Positions 46,221-59,088 are shown, numbered from the stretch's first letter. The stretch: DNA of 64,000 nucleotides from Omphalotus guepiniiformis (GCA_028554645.1 JAQOOI010000072.1:124001-188000), one strand, 5' to 3'. Made by a program: numbers and translations. The notes: generated from the letters alone by a model not told the origin.

Positions 46221-48594
46221 ATGGACAATGTGTTGATTCTTTCCGTGATCTTAGCGATTGTCATACTAGTATGGTTGAGCCAGAGGCGGCTGGTTCTCCC
46301 TCCAGGTCCTAAAGGTGCGAAATGTCGTTACTTTTAGCGAGTCGAATCAATGACGAACTGTGAGTATTGATTAGGCTTGCCTCTCGTTGGGAATGTGCAG
46401 GAACTTGTGCGGCCCGCACTATATGAAGATGCTGTGGAGTGGGGCAAGCAATACGGTAGGAGAACGACGATTTATGGGTTAGCCTTATGTCTCTAAAGTG
46501 CCTTTTTTTCGTTTCAGACAGTGACATCGTCTCGCTGAGTGCTCTTGGAAAGACGGTGGTCATACTCAACTCCGTAAAAGCTATCAATGAATTGCTTCAG
46601 AATCGCGGCTCCAATTTTTCAGATCGGCCATCTATGCCTATGCTCATTGATTTGTACGCTATCCCTACATTTCCTTCGCGTTCTTGGTTTGATGTGCCAT
46701 CCACCCTCTAGAGTTGGATGGGATTGGACGTTTGCGTTAATGCGCTATGGCCCACGCTGGAAGAGACATCGTCAAGTTTTCCACCTTCAGTTCAATCTTA
46801 CTATTCGAGAACATCGGTTGATTCAAGAACCAGCTGCACAAGAGTTATTACAGCTGCTGCTCAAATCACCAGAGCTATTCCTTGACCACATCGAGCAGTG
46901 AGCTACCTCACTTTTCCCCCTGCAATTTGCAGGTGAACTTATCCGCAACCGTTACTAGCTATACTGCTCGGATTATTCTTCAAAGAGTGCAAGTCGAAAG
47001 TCTACTTGAACGAATTAACAACGCTAACTCGTCTGACTAGTTACGGATACAAGTTGAAGGATGCCATGACAGATCCTTTTGTACTCGTCAACAAGGCCGC
47101 TTCCGCAACTACGGCTATCGCAAGTCTTCCCGGAAGTTTTGCCGTGGATGCGTTCCCAATATGTAAGCAAAAGCGATCCTATGTATCCGCTAATGGGAAA
47201 TACTGACATGCAACGCTCGACTAGTGAAATACGTACCAGAATGGGTGCCAGGTGCAGGTTTCAAGAAAATAGCTAAAGAGTGGCGTAAACTTCAAGAGAC
47301 GGTTGTAAATAGACCGTTTGATATGGTCGTCGAGCAGCGTGTAAGAGTATTTCAGTGAATGCTTGGGATCGTCACAACTGACTTGTCTTCCAGGCTAAAG
47401 GTGCAGCCACCCATTCCTTTGTGAATATGTGCTTGGAGGAGAAGGCCATGAACGATCCGGGAGCGTTAGATGAGGTCACTATCAAGAGTATCGCTGCTGT
47501 GGTATATGCTGCCGGTGCGTATTTTATCTCGATGCGAGGACGTACTTGCTTATTGTGGTTTGCTTATTAGGAAGTGACACCGTAAGCCGTTTTTTCTCCG
47601 CTGTGGTTTTCTAAACTCAGTTATCCAATCCAGAATCTCGCCTCACTCACAGTATTCATGTTGGCTATGACACTCCATCCTGAAGCACAAAAGCGGGCTC
47701 AGAAGGAGATTGATGAAGTCATTGGAGACGAACGGTTACCAACGTTTGCAGATAGGGATCAGCTCCCTTATCTATGGAATGTTTTCAGAGAAGTGATGAG
47801 ATGGATTGTAGTTTGTGAGTCTTACATTCACTCTCGTCAGTTGCGATGGCTGAATTGTGTGTGTAGTCCCCTTCGGTATGACTACGCGTCTTTTATGAAG
47901 GCAACAATTAATTGTTTGGTTTAATTGTGTCAGCTATACCTCATCGCGCTGTTGCGGATGATACATACAAGGGTTTCCATATTCCTAAAGACGCTACGGT
48001 CATGGGGAATAGTTGGTACGTTGATTAGCCCTATTACCTTACCTATTGGACGAATACTCACATGGCTTCCTTGTTCAGGGCTATACTACACGACCCAGAA
48101 GTATACAAAAACCCTGAGGATTTCATTCCGGAGCGCTTTGAAGATCCCAAAGTTCCTGATCCAATCGAAACTGGTGTTTTCGGATACGGTAGGAGGTATG
48201 TGATACAATTCCTTCTCTCATCCGAGTCGTGGGGTTTGTTGTTGATCATATTACGGCCGGGTGGCCTCTCCTTAGGTCTTGTGCGGGTAAGAGCATGGCT
48301 ATCGATACTGTTTGGCTTGCTATGGCTACTGTTTTGGCGACGTACGATATTACACAGCCTGTGGATGAGAGTGGGAATTTCATTAAGCCGAAGATTGAGT
48401 TTATACGGTCGGCGATCAAGTAAGTGTGAAAAGAGTAACTTTTTGGGTGTCTTGAAGCTGATTTTCCTCTCTCTTTTTCCTTTTTTTCCTTTTTCTCCTT
48501 TTTCTTTTGATGTAGGCATCCTGCACCGTTTAAGTGTGTTATTAAGCCGAGGTCTGCGAAGGCTGTTGCTTTGATTAAAGCTGATACGATTTAG
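46221..48594 (+). CDS. cytochrome P450 monooxygenase
   Basis: Membrane-anchored haem monooxygenase. Fifteen exons: 46221-46314, 46375-46455, 46518-46653, 46712-46897, 46933-46988, 47041-47162, 47225-47340, 47394-47514, 47571-47581 (11 nt), 47634-47814, 47867-47875 (9 nt), 47934-48015, 48079-48195, 48276-48419, 48516-48594. An N-terminal anchor (ILSVILAIVILVWLS) is followed by the proline-rich LPPGPKGLPLVGN hinge, I-helix AAGSDT built partly from the 11-nt exon, FREVMR (ExxR), FIPERF and the haem-ligand motif FGYGRRSCAGKS. Layout resembles fungal secondary-metabolism P450s. The intron 46989-47040 needs a GC donor. All junctions agree in phase except exon 4 to 5, where GT-AG splicing hits a stop; an acceptor at 46937 would fit but is preceded by AA. 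The gene may be inactive or mis-modelled there. Confidence 0.88.
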
Positions 48595-51369
48595 AGGGAC
48601 ACTGAATGATGTCGGCACCCCTTGCGTTATTGCTGTAGATGATGATGATACTGTCTGTATATTAGCACTCCCCCGGAGCATGACGCTTTAAATTCACTGA
48701 CTGCGGCCAGTGTTCTATCTGCGTATATGCTATATGCATCGTATGTGTCTGATGAAGGGCAGTTAGAGATGGTATACGAAATAAGTATCATAATATATTT
48801 GTGTTTAGAAAGTCTATGATGCGAATGCGAAACGAGAGAAGCGCCCGGGCCTGCGACAGATCTTTGCTGACAAAGAGCAAAGGCGCTAAATACATTCTTC
48901 TCTTTGCTTTCTATACACCCTCACGACGTCGACAGGCTGTATGGTCTGTCTCGACTCTCGCGCTGAAGTGACTCGTGTTACTTCTACCAATTCTAAATGA
49001 AAGATTCCGACTCGGAGCAATCATCAACCAGGGTTCCTATACTTCCTCGGTAGATTTAAAGGTCTTCGACGCGGTACCGTGACTGCCAGTGGGAGACGAC
49101 GGTGGCTAAGATTATACATACAGTGTAACTGTAAGCGCTTAGGCTTTTGTCAGGTGTAGGTGTTTCTGAGTACTGATTTGATATATGAATGACAGTATTG
49201 TGGGGGAGAGAAAGGCGCGTTCTTGCACCTTCTTATAGGTTAAGTCACGACAGGTGATTAGCTCCCGAACTGTTCTTGGCTTCGTGAGCCTTACACAGTA
49301 TGTTTCCGTAAGACTTACCGCACTATTACCCTATCCTTCGGCCAGTGTACTGTATATACGTCTCGGGCTTCAGCCAGCCAAGACAAACTACCAATTTCAC
49401 GATATTCTTTATGAATTTCGTTACTTACGGCTTCATACTGTAGGTCGTTATTCACTCAGGGCACCAGCTCTTCCGAACTGTGGCCAAGAGTGGCCGGATA
49501 TTGCTGGCTATTGCTGGTCTGTTGAGTACTGAGTCTTGGTTCTTCACATTACGGCCTGCTAATTAACTGTATGTATTACAGCAACTCCTTGGCTCCTTGG
49601 TCTTTCTTGGCTGAACTTGAAGAAACGCAACTCTAGCAGAACTCTAGTCTCTCGCATACTTGTGATCACATCGTCGGCGCGCAGTGTGCAAAAACGTACC
49701 CGGGCCCAAGCTATGTATGTGGAGTTGTGATAGCGCAAGCGACTCCACCTTGATATAAAGGCAAACACAGTGAACAATCCAACGCTGCGTCGGTAAACTA
49801 TAATTCGAAATCCTAATACGTATGAACATGTTCTTATACTTCTAGGGTCATCTTTCGGTCCCCGTTCTTGCAAATGGCAATTTCGCGTCAGTCATACCTA
49901 CAGTACGCATGTACCCGTCGAGTTATATGCGAGGAAAGGGCTGGAAAGGTTACTGAAGGATTCGTTTGTGAGTGTGAACTCTTTTTTTTCTATTTCGAAA
50001 GCTTCTCGAGGAATCGAGTACAACTAGTATGTACTTACTACATTTCCTCTAGAAGGGAGGTGATGGTTCAGCAATCAATCACCCCTTTAGTTGGCCGGAG
50101 AAATGGAACCGACGTAGATCAGAGAGAACTGTCCTTCCAGTACGCCAATTAGCCCCGTTTTGCCTCACTGGATGTACTACAGGACCATATCTACTACTCG
50201 CGGTGAGGTTCTATGTAGTAAGTATCGACATTTTCTTTCAGGGATGTCCCCTGGTGGGCATTCTTTGCTATCGCTAAACGGTCCGAAAGCCCGGAAGATT
50301 TACCTTACGGTGTAAGTAAGTCCAATTGACAAAGGTCCCTGCTTCCTATATTGACCATTTCCAAAGTGTCAGTAGGATTTCCTTTGTCTCTTATCAGTAG
50401 AGGGCTCATACTGCACCCTCTTCTGTACATGGTTAGTCGGAGTCAAGGAAGGAAGCTTCTGCTGTGCCCACGGATATTGACAAGTATGGTGTGCTTTTTA
50501 CCCCTATTTTCCGGATCTGAATAATCCTTCGGTATGATACTTTAAAACCGATCTACTTCGGATTCGAGACGGAAGACCTAGGACACATTAGGACCTATTA
50601 GGACCAGGTTGAAACTATGAAACACTGTCTTGAACAGCATTCGCGAACGATCCTACAAATACTTACCCCTACGTGCCCGCTGCCAGCGTCTTACCGAAAG
50701 CTTGGTAGTCAAGTATCAATCCGAACAGAAACTTTCAAAAGTATCGTGCATGCAGGACGGGTTCTCGTTGATAACGCCAAGCGGCCTCAAAGGACTCGAG
50801 TGAGAGACCACCTTATCCGCCTGGAGACCGCAGATTCGAATGTGTCAGTTAGGAAAACCTCCGGCCGATGGTACTACAAAAAGGATATCACAGGTAAAGG
50901 GGGTGGGGAAATGTGGGGTTCCGGCTCTAGAGCCGCCTGGCCAAGAGTATGTCAAGTGAGAAAGATATAGGTTGTTTACCGTATAAAGTTGAGTATCAAT
51001 GCACAAGATAACTTTGGCTGCCCTTGCCGTTTCTCAGCTTCAAATTCTTGGCCACCAAAACTCCTGAATGGAGATTGAATGTGCGAAGCATGGTGAGGCT
51101 TCTCATATGGGGGAAGGAACAGCAAAACATCTGCAAACACCATACCGGTCTCCCTTGAATCATGATCTTACGTTTCAACGTTCACCTGCATCGTTAGTAT
51201 CTCTGTTATTCAGCTTGTTCTGCCAGCTCATCAACGTTAAATACATAGCTTCGACTTTCTGAAAACGGCCGTCTTTCTACGACTCCTCGATCCTCCAAGT
51301 ACCAACAAGCAAGTCGTAACCGGTGGCCCGGAGCTGAAACCACAATCTTACTCATCTACTACTCGGTTT
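48595..51369. other. gene-poor stretch, 2.8 kb
   Basis: Open frames up to 117 codons (50617-50970 on plus) occur, but none has a domain or plausible exons. No repeat or RNA gene recognised. Confidence 0.4.
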
Positions 51370-53633
51370 ATGGAACGGAATCTGCGACAGCTCTCTTTGA
51401 ATACTGAGAAGAAACCTTCAGAATCGCCACCAACGCCGCCTGAAGAAATACTAGAATGGAGTTGGGATGTAGAGCATGCTGATAGGAAGCTGGAAGCCAA
51501 GGCTGACGCTGCTTTGCATGGTGCCACTCCCTTTGAGGTCGACCGAAGAGTGCTCAAAGATGTTGTTCGGGAGAAGATGGGTTCTGACGTGGTCAGGATC
51601 AAGTTTCTGAGCGCAGGTATGTTCCGTCCACTATGAGTACTTCGCGTTTAGTCATACTTCATCAACAGGTACTTTTCACAAGGTCACTTTGTTCAGTGCC
51701 AAAGACTAACCGACGGTAAAGCTAACTCTGATACAGGCGTATCTAGTCACTCTCGCGGACAAAGTTCAAATAGTTGCGCGCGTTGCTCGTCGCTTTATGC
51801 CTCGCCTGAAGACCGAGTCCGAAGTGGCGACTATGCAATATCTTCGTGAAAACACGAACGTCCCTGTTCCAATCATCTACCATTATGACTCCAATCCCTA
51901 CAATCGCCTCGGTGGCGAGTACATATTGATGTCCAAGGTGTGTCTTTATCTACGCGTTTCCCCGATAGTCACGTGACTTTCTTTGACTTCAGGCTCGAGG
52001 AACTCCCCTCGCAAATGTATACCATTCCTTGCCGTACAACACGCTAGTGAAGCTTCTCACTAACCTGGCTGAAATCGTTATACCCCTGTTTGCTCATCGC
52101 TTCTCTGACCTCGGATCCCTGTACTTCGGACCTAATCCTCACGTCAGCCCTACCGTAGGCGCCATGACGCCGAAAGTTATCCAAATGCACTATTCGGCAT
52201 TCCCGTTCTCTCCTACTCTGGGAAAACCTGCTCTGTCCGTTCCTGTATCCCCTATCACTCCTAGACTAAACTCCTCGGCTTCTGTCAAGCAAGAGTATCA
52301 CATTGGCCCTATTATATCCTGGCCTTTCTTTGGGACCAACCGTGGTGAGCTCGTACACCCACACGAGATCAATCGCGGGCCTTGGTCTTCTACCAAATCA
52401 TATCTTGAATCGTGCGCCGAGCGAGAAGTGCAAGGTGTCATTCGGGAGAACGAGGGAAAATCTGCGCCACATAAATTACACCTTGACCCTGATGAAATCA
52501 TATCGTCGAGGCATCATCATATGAAAGCTGTACCTGGTGACGAAAGTGACGAGAGTGATGAGTGGGACCTGGAAGAAAGCGAAGAAGAATGGGAAGGTCC
52601 AGGCGATATCATGTATAGAGATTATCGCCGAATGCAGAGAACAACATTCTTAGTGGCGCATATGCAAGAGAGGGAAGAGTGTGTAAAGAAGGAGATGGCG
52701 AGGTGGTTGAGTCTTATGAACAGATTGCTGAAACATGAAGCAGAGAAAGGAAAGTGTAAAAACGATGGGATGTTTTCGGAAGAGTTCGGACTGGATTGTC
52801 ATGATCTCAGTCTGGAGAATGTATTCGTGGATGAAACTGATCCAAGTAAAATTGTAAGTTCGTTGTATCATCTTTTTTCGTTCGTCTCTTCTCATGCATA
52901 ATAATAGACCTGTATCATTGATTGGGAATCGACGACTACGAGGCCACTATGGGCATGTGCTCATCTCCCTGCTTTCCTTCAATCCAGCCCATTCGTAGGG
53001 AAGATCTTCCGCGATATCGTCGCTAAAATGGCAACCGTCCCTACCCCTACCCCAGCATCAGCTTCAGCAACCCCGACGATCCGGAATGGGTTTAAAAGTC
53101 GCCATCGTGATGTCGATCTGGCTGCGCTCGCGAATGAATGGCTGCAATATGAAGCGTCTGGCATGCGACTCCGTATGGCTCATCGGTTTGTTGAATGGGA
53201 TGGATGGGAGGAGGGATTGGTAAATAGTATGCTTGGCGAGGAAGAGCATGAAGATGACTGGTTTAAAGATTCTGTCGACTATGAATTGACTAGTCCGCCT
53301 CTACCTGGCTCGAACGGCGTGGATGATGGTGGTGGTGGCGACGGTGACGAACAGCAGAGTATTTCGGGCGTTATTGCCAACGTCGGAGATAGAGGGGGTA
53401 ATTTGGGCAAGTCAATCAGTAGACGGAAGGCCTCTTCCAAGTTACCGTTTGCTAAGGAGATGGAGAAGGAACAGATGCTTGATACGACTGGTGATATTTG
53501 TGGTGGTCGAGGCGGAGAATTGGGTCGTCGATTGGAGGCGTGGCTTACTGTCAATGGTCATGAAGATGTTTCAACTCATGAGCCTGTCGTTGGACCTCGT
53601 CGACGATGGCATAATGACGAAGATGAAGATTGA
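51370..53633 (+). CDS. APH/AIM9-like phosphotransferase-fold kinase
   Basis: Member of the aminoglycoside-phosphotransferase/choline-kinase-like fold expanded in fungi, often annotated as AIM9-like (mitochondria inheritance). Five exons (51370-51616, a 14-nt exon 51669-51682, 51737-51937, 51993-52853, 52908-53633) close to 682 residues. The N-lobe includes FHKAYLVTL and VARVARRFMPRL; the hinge area has LGGEYILMSKARGTPLANVY. The catalytic loop is CHDLSLENVFV and the metal-binding aspartate sits in CIIDWESTTTRPLWACAHLP after the last intron. Between hinge and catalytic loop is an unusually long insert (roughly 230 residues) with an acidic DESDESDEWDLEESEEEWE block, and the last ~110 residues are Gly/Asp/Glu-rich. 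Substrate unknown; the start is the first ATG in the open frame. Confidence 0.88.
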
Positions 53634-54048
53634 GGAGTGTGCGGGCGGTTGAATCAATACTCGATTACCACGGTTATCATTCACTATTTATGATCTTTAG
53701 ACTATGGATGCATTTTGGTATCTCATGTACTCAGTAGGGTTAAGAGTGACGAAGAGACTTTTACTTACTAGTACTTGAAGCTTGAAGTATTGTAGAAACT
53801 GTACTATATACGTAGTCGTATTTACCATGTACTTTCTGATAAATGTATCGTTGGTTGGCGTTCAAGTCTTTAGATGGTTTCCAGACTGTACCATTCTTGG
53901 CGGCGTGTAAGCACGCTGCTTACCACTGACATCATAGACATTAGCACGAGATATTCACAACCTACTCGCCATTGAGATACATACATAAATACAGACATGT
54001 ATATATAGGCTCTATCTCACTCGTAGATTCGACATCTTCCTTTTCTTC

Positions 54049-54052
<4 letters not shown>
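53634..54052. other. intergenic spacer
   Basis: 3' region of the kinase gene; no gene recognised. Confidence 0.4.

Positions 54053-54102
<50 letters not shown>
54053..54102. repeat. (TC)25 microsatellite
   Basis: An uninterrupted run of 25 TC dinucleotides. Frames reading through it on either strand are artefacts of the repeat. Confidence 0.95.
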
Positions 54103-54105
<3 letters not shown>

Positions 54106-56041
54106 GTATTCTCTACAATCGATAGACATTCTGCCAGTTTTCTCCGTCCGACTTGCCTCGTTAGTGTTTCCCGCCATCTCGCGGGTTTCCACGGTGCAAG
54201 AAATTAATTACGAGTTCGAAATGAAATGTAGAATTTGTTCTTTCATGGGCATTTTTTTTTGGCTTTTTTGGCACCCGTTGATGTGCTTGGTATGGGTATG
54301 AATGAGAAGAAGTGCTACTAACTCGAATGAATCTATCAAGCACTCAAAAACACACACACAACACACAAAGACTTTTAAGTTCGTGGGGTTTGGGGGACTA
54401 ACAAACGCTGTGAAGCGAATAAGGTTGTTGTAAGAGGAGCTCGGAGACACAGTCAAAACCGACGCGGCACAGATAACTCTATGCTACACAACCACTCAAA
54501 CGAACTAACGCGTAACTTTAACAAATCACGCAACCAGTGACTACAACGATACAACAACCAGACGATTGTTGGGAGATGCCAGACGACTTCTCACTTAGTG
54601 GAGTTGGGTATAGGAGTATTTCAGAACTGCCAGACGACGAGTTCAACGAGTGACCAGACGATCCACTCTTATTCACACTACACACACAGGCTCCGCGGTA
54701 CCAGACTATCCCGCTTGTAAACACTTAGGCACACTGACTTATGAAACTAACGCGACGGTTAAACTTTAAAACTTCTAATCACTCAGAGGGACTTAAGCTT
54801 TTCCACACACAAATGCTATTAGCTCTATGGGGGGGGGCTCGGGGACCTGTCCTTCCTTGCCCAGGTTCTATTTCTTATATACAGTATTTCTATTTACATA
54901 GTACAAACAAATGTCGCAATACTTGACGGTTATGAGATATATGGTGCATATGGTGCACCGCGTAAGGTAGGGATGAAGTATAGTACGCGGTAACAGGGTA
55001 TCCTATATCGGGTTATAATCTTGCCGCTTTTAGAAAGTATCACGGTAGTTCGCTAACACTGTGTCTTCTTACGTGTTTTAACTTCCGCGTCGTCGGAAGT
55101 ACTTCGTGTTACATCGTACGTCTAGACCCTTCTGTGGCTCAACAATGGTCATTAGATATGACTAGTGCACGGAGCTACTGCTACCTGGTTTCTAAGTCTG
55201 GCCTTCTGAGTAGTGCCGCGGTACTTCGTTACCTACGCGTTGGTTTATACAGTATTGTGGCCATCAAGTTATACACGTCGGACCTTAGAACAAGTGCCGC
55301 GACGCTTTACTTGAGTGCATACTTAGGTAATACATACACTGAGAAGACCCATTTAGTGCCGTTCTACAGTCTTGTACACCTTTGTACACATATACTAGTG
55401 GTTGAATGTGCGTAATACACCGCGAACTTAGGACTATACAGTGTACTTAGTAGGTTGGTACTGGAGTGATCAATCCCGCGAGGCCGAAAAATGGTAGTGG
55501 TATTCCTGCAGTCGTATCACCGTCGTAATGTCTGTTGTCACACCTGTCACATCACCCACGTAGCCTCGCGTTGACACGCTTAGTTGCTGGCAACGGCTTG
55601 AGAACGGCACCCTGGAGTTCTCCTTCCTCTTCGGTGTGGAGGACCACCAGATATGTACAAGGAAGATAAAATAACTCACCTTTCGAGGCACTTGATACCT
55701 TGTCTATGGTTTGATTAGAATTAGGATTCAAAAAGATGCTGAGCCTGATACTGGTGAGTTGACTGAAAAGGATTCAGGAAAATTCAACGTGATAGACGTG
55801 AGCTTAAGACCAGAGAAACACGCATTGTACATGTGCCGTACACACAGACAGCAGCCGGAATGATATGTGACTATGGATATACTTACATACAACATCCGGC
55901 CCCATGTAGTACATGAAGGAGTGACGCGGCATCATGACTCACAGGAACGTCTCTTACATCGTCTTTTGCGTGTTTCTTGCCTGCCAGAAAAACCTCAGAA
56001 GCACTTCTGACCTGAAAAAAAATGATGCTCCCATGTTCCCA
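54103..56041. other. non-coding, possibly old repeat-derived
   Basis: 1.9 kb without a supported gene. The part from about 54430 to 55460 repeats short words such as CCAGACGA and GCGGTACTTCGTTACC-like strings and contains a run of eight G at 54830, which looks like repeat-derived sequence. No terminal repeats were identified. The composition becomes more AT-rich after about 55700. Confidence 0.35.
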
Positions 56042-56180
56042 CACTGCAAACAATTCAACATAAATTCCATGGGAAAATGTTAAAAATATGGTGAAATTAC
56101 ATCAAAAGTTGAAATTTTCATGTTATTTCACCACATTTGTAATATTTTTCCATGGGATTTATGTTGAATTGTTGGCAGTG
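56042..56180. mobile_element. foldback MITE-like hairpin
   Basis: A 139-bp near-perfect palindrome. The left arm begins CACTGCAAACAATTCAACAT and the right arm ends in its complement, finishing GTTGGCAGTG; matching arms extend about 60 bp each around a short AT-rich centre. It has no coding capacity. The trinucleotide CCA lies on both outer sides and may be a target duplication. This is the structure of a non-autonomous foldback or MITE element; the superfamily is not assigned. Confidence 0.7.
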
Positions 56181-56862
56181 CCACAAGACCATGCACTGCT
56201 GTACTTTGCTTAGGTACGTCTGTTTTGCATTGGACTTGATCACATGCTCACAAAAATAAGCCAAAATAAGCCCTCTCTAGCTTCAATTCTGTCCGGAATC
56301 CCCATCATTTTACAACAATACCCAGTCAAGTCTTACTTACAGCTCATTAAGATCATATAACACTGTCTTCCTGGTACAAATATCATGTTATGCTATCATA
56401 CTGGTAAATAAAGACTTTAGCTGTTGGAATGAGTTCTCAGTTTAAGTCACATTCCTCCACCATCATAGCTGCCTACAAATGTTTTTCAGTACTTACAATA
56501 TGCAAGTGGAGATATAGGAGGAAATACGGACCCAATCTAATACTGCTTGCTTCTCCTCGGGGTACGGTTGTCCTTTGAGTGATATTCTGCAGGCGGCTCA
56601 CCCCAATTCGGAGCAACGAGGCTTGACCGTGACACGGTTCACATCTTTGATCTCATCACTCAATAACTTGGCTTCCGGTTCCTGATGTTTGTGGCCTGGT
56701 GAGCCAGATGGCAAGGAGCCTCGTAAAAGCAAATAAAGAGTAGCAATGGAGGCGGAAGCAGCAGCAAATGAGAACAGGAGCACAAGGTCCTGTTTGAATG
56801 AGCAGCCAGTGATGGAACATAACCCGCTAGAATTGACTCTGAGTTGGCATGACATTGGTTCC
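56181..56862. other. AT-rich flank with minus-strand open frame interrupted by the retrotransposon
   Basis: A minus-strand frame ends at 56598 and includes a hydrophobic segment (LVLLFSFAAASASIATLYLL) and a Pro/Glu-rich tail. It begins within the 5' LTR as it stands, but if the element is removed the frame continues into sequence right of 63160. No domain recognised. Confidence 0.3.
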
Positions 56863-56867
56863 GTGAG
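56863..56867. repeat. target-site duplication, left copy (GTGAG)
   Basis: GTGAG directly precedes the 5' LTR and is repeated exactly at 63156-63160 after the 3' LTR. A 5-bp duplication is normal for Ty3-type integration. Confidence 0.9.
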
Positions 56868-57318
56868 TGTTACAAATGTTTTCTTTTTCATCTTATCTCA
56901 TTGTTTGTACATATAGACACTTTTATTATCAGTAGATAGCATCTTAAGTTATAGATCTAGGGTTATATTAAATACACACGTAGGTAGCATGATGATCGAG
57001 ATCAAGCATGTAGACCTCAAGGCGATCACGATCATTAATGAAACACTTGAGGCGATCGAACTCATGGTAGACACACGGTGGATTAGTCAAGGGTTATAGC
57101 CCAGGGTTTAGGGTTTTATTTACGTATATAACAAGTCCGCTTAGGTAGATATTTCTTTAGCTTCGATCTTGTCAATAACTCCTCGAGTTTAGACTTGTAC
57201 TTAGCATATTTCCTTGTATCGTCTCTTTTCTCAATACCACTTTCTGCTTTCTCTTACTCGTGTGAAACTAAGATCATTGTGTTTGGTTATTTGAGTTTAT
57301 AAACTCGAGTCGCTGACA
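56868..57318 (+). repeat. 5' LTR, 451 bp
   Basis: Starts TGTTACAAATG and ends CGCTGACA. It contains a TATATAA element near 57125 and matches the 3' LTR almost throughout. Differences include A/G near the start, a T-run length difference, one extra A in TTTATAAACTC and G/A before the final CTGACA. Confidence 0.96.
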
Positions 57319-57852
57319 TAAGATCGAAAGCTAACACAACTCACCCGACCAACACAATTCAAGTTTGCCTTCTTGTTGCTATTTCAGTAGCAAGTAAGTT
57401 TCTCTTCACCTTCACACGCTTACTTCATTTTCTCCCTTTGATATTCGGGTTTCCGTCTGAATTAGGAATCTGTGCTCCATTAGAGTAATTGCGCCTATAG
57501 TACAAACGAGTAACGTTGAGTCCGACTCGGTACTGGCACAGAAAGCATCGTCTGAAACCAACCTTCGGGGAGGGGACTTTGCGCTTGGGGAACGAGGTGC
57601 ACTCCTAGAAAGGCACGCCCAGGTTTACTCAGCAAGCAAGCACAGATTAGGAACTCGTCTATTAGAGGCAGAAAAGGTCCCGAAATCTCTTCGTGAGGTT
57701 ACTGACGGACCGAAGTAAACTCTACCATTACGGAATCTTGGGGGAATTTTAGCAGTCTCTTCGAAGAAACCACCATCCCATCACCCATCACACCTTCCTA
57801 CAAATCTCTTGCATCATCTCCTTATTCTACCCGACCTTCTACTCCTACCAGA

Positions 57853-58717
57853 ATGTCTGAAACCGAAACCTCGCGAGGAAAATCACTCCTCAACAAACCC
57901 GACAACTTCACCGGCGTCAAATCTGAGTTCAAGAATAGGCGACGGAGACTCTTTTACCTATATCCGTGATAAGAAAAACGGTTATCACGGACGGATGATG
58001 AAAGGATCGATGTCGCGATCTCTTTCATGAATGGGAAGCTTGTAGACGGATGGGTCAATAATTACGACAATACCCATTTTGACCAAGACAACGAGAAGTG
58101 GCAGAAGGACTGGGCGCATTTCAAGCAAGCCTTGAACAAGGCGTTCCTAGATTCCGGTCTGCAGAGGACAGCGCAGGAGAAGGTGGAGTTGTTGAAGCAG
58201 GGAGCGGGGACGGCGGAGGAGTATTTTCCAGGAGTTGGAGATACTGTTGACGGAGGCGGATTATAAGAAGGATGACCCGTATGTGGTGCGACTCATCGAG
58301 AAGGGCATTAACGAGAAAAACTATTGATGCCATCTACACGAGGGACGAGTTGCCCAAAGTGTACGATGAATGGAAGGACGTAGTGATCAAGATTGATCAA
58401 CTATGGAGAAGGCGTCAGGAATGGCGCAAGAATCAGAATCAGAACCGACCAGCGTTTACGCCAAGAAGAGAAAGTCCGCAACAGGCGGCAGGAAGTGGTG
58501 ATCGGAGAGACGCCACAGGAACAACCTTTGGGGGTATAGGTAAAACCATGGACATTGACGCGGCCCGAAGGAATGGGCAGTGTTTCAATTGCGGACAGAG
58601 GGGGCATATCTCGCGGGATTGTCCAGCAAAGCGGGGTCAGAAAGTGAGGCAGGTGAACGTACAGGAGGAAGAGAAAGAAAGAAGAACAGCCACCGAGCTG
58701 GTTCTTAAACTGGTTTG
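57853..58717 (+). pseudogene. retrotransposon gag, frameshifted
   Basis: The capsid-like region starts at ATG 57853 and continues through a helical segment (WAHFKQALNKAFLDSGLQ) to an Arg-rich linker. A CCHC zinc knuckle follows (CFNCGQRGHISRDC, 58581-58622). The reading frame changes at about 57960, 58225 and 58310, with stops in every single frame, so no intact Gag can be made from this copy. Confidence 0.88.
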
Positions 58718-59088
58718 AAATCGGATACGGGTTTTGTCAGAGCTCAGAAGTGAATACAAGGTCCTTCTGAGTTAGAATCGGAACAGTCTAGTGTAGATCA
58801 CAAGGACAGCAATTTTCACTTTGTATTTAATCATCCTGAGAATAAATTTGCGTCAGTATCTACAAAGTCCGATTCAAAACCTGTGAGAGAACGTTATCCG
58901 CCGAATTCACCAGAATGGATAGCGCAGAGAGTAAGGGAGGATGAGTCAGAACGAGCAGTGGGAATTTTGAGAGCATGGATGCCAACCTGTCGGGTCAGGG
59001 AAGCATCGGAAGAAACGGTTGCCCCAGATCGGTCATTGGACATTAGCGAAGCCGTCACAGCCGTAAAGTCACTCAAGAAAAACTTGCG
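58718..59088 (+). other. retrotransposon gag-pol linker region
   Basis: The region between the zinc knuckle and the protease motif. It is Glu/Ser/Lys-rich in several partial frames, with no domain recognised. Confidence 0.5.

Noticed and set aside
39140..48594. Amidase, P450, reductase and Zn2Cys6 regulator as a secondary-metabolite cluster
   Set aside because: They are spread over more than 30 kb with unrelated housekeeping genes between them, and no polyketide synthase, NRPS, terpene synthase or other core enzyme is visible.
53962..54192. Minus-strand open frame with repeated ER dipeptides
   Set aside because: It is simply the translation of the (TC)25 microsatellite.
56868..57318. TTTAGGG-like words in the LTR as telomeric repeat
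   Set aside because: Only one or two isolated units inside a defined LTR present at both ends of the element.
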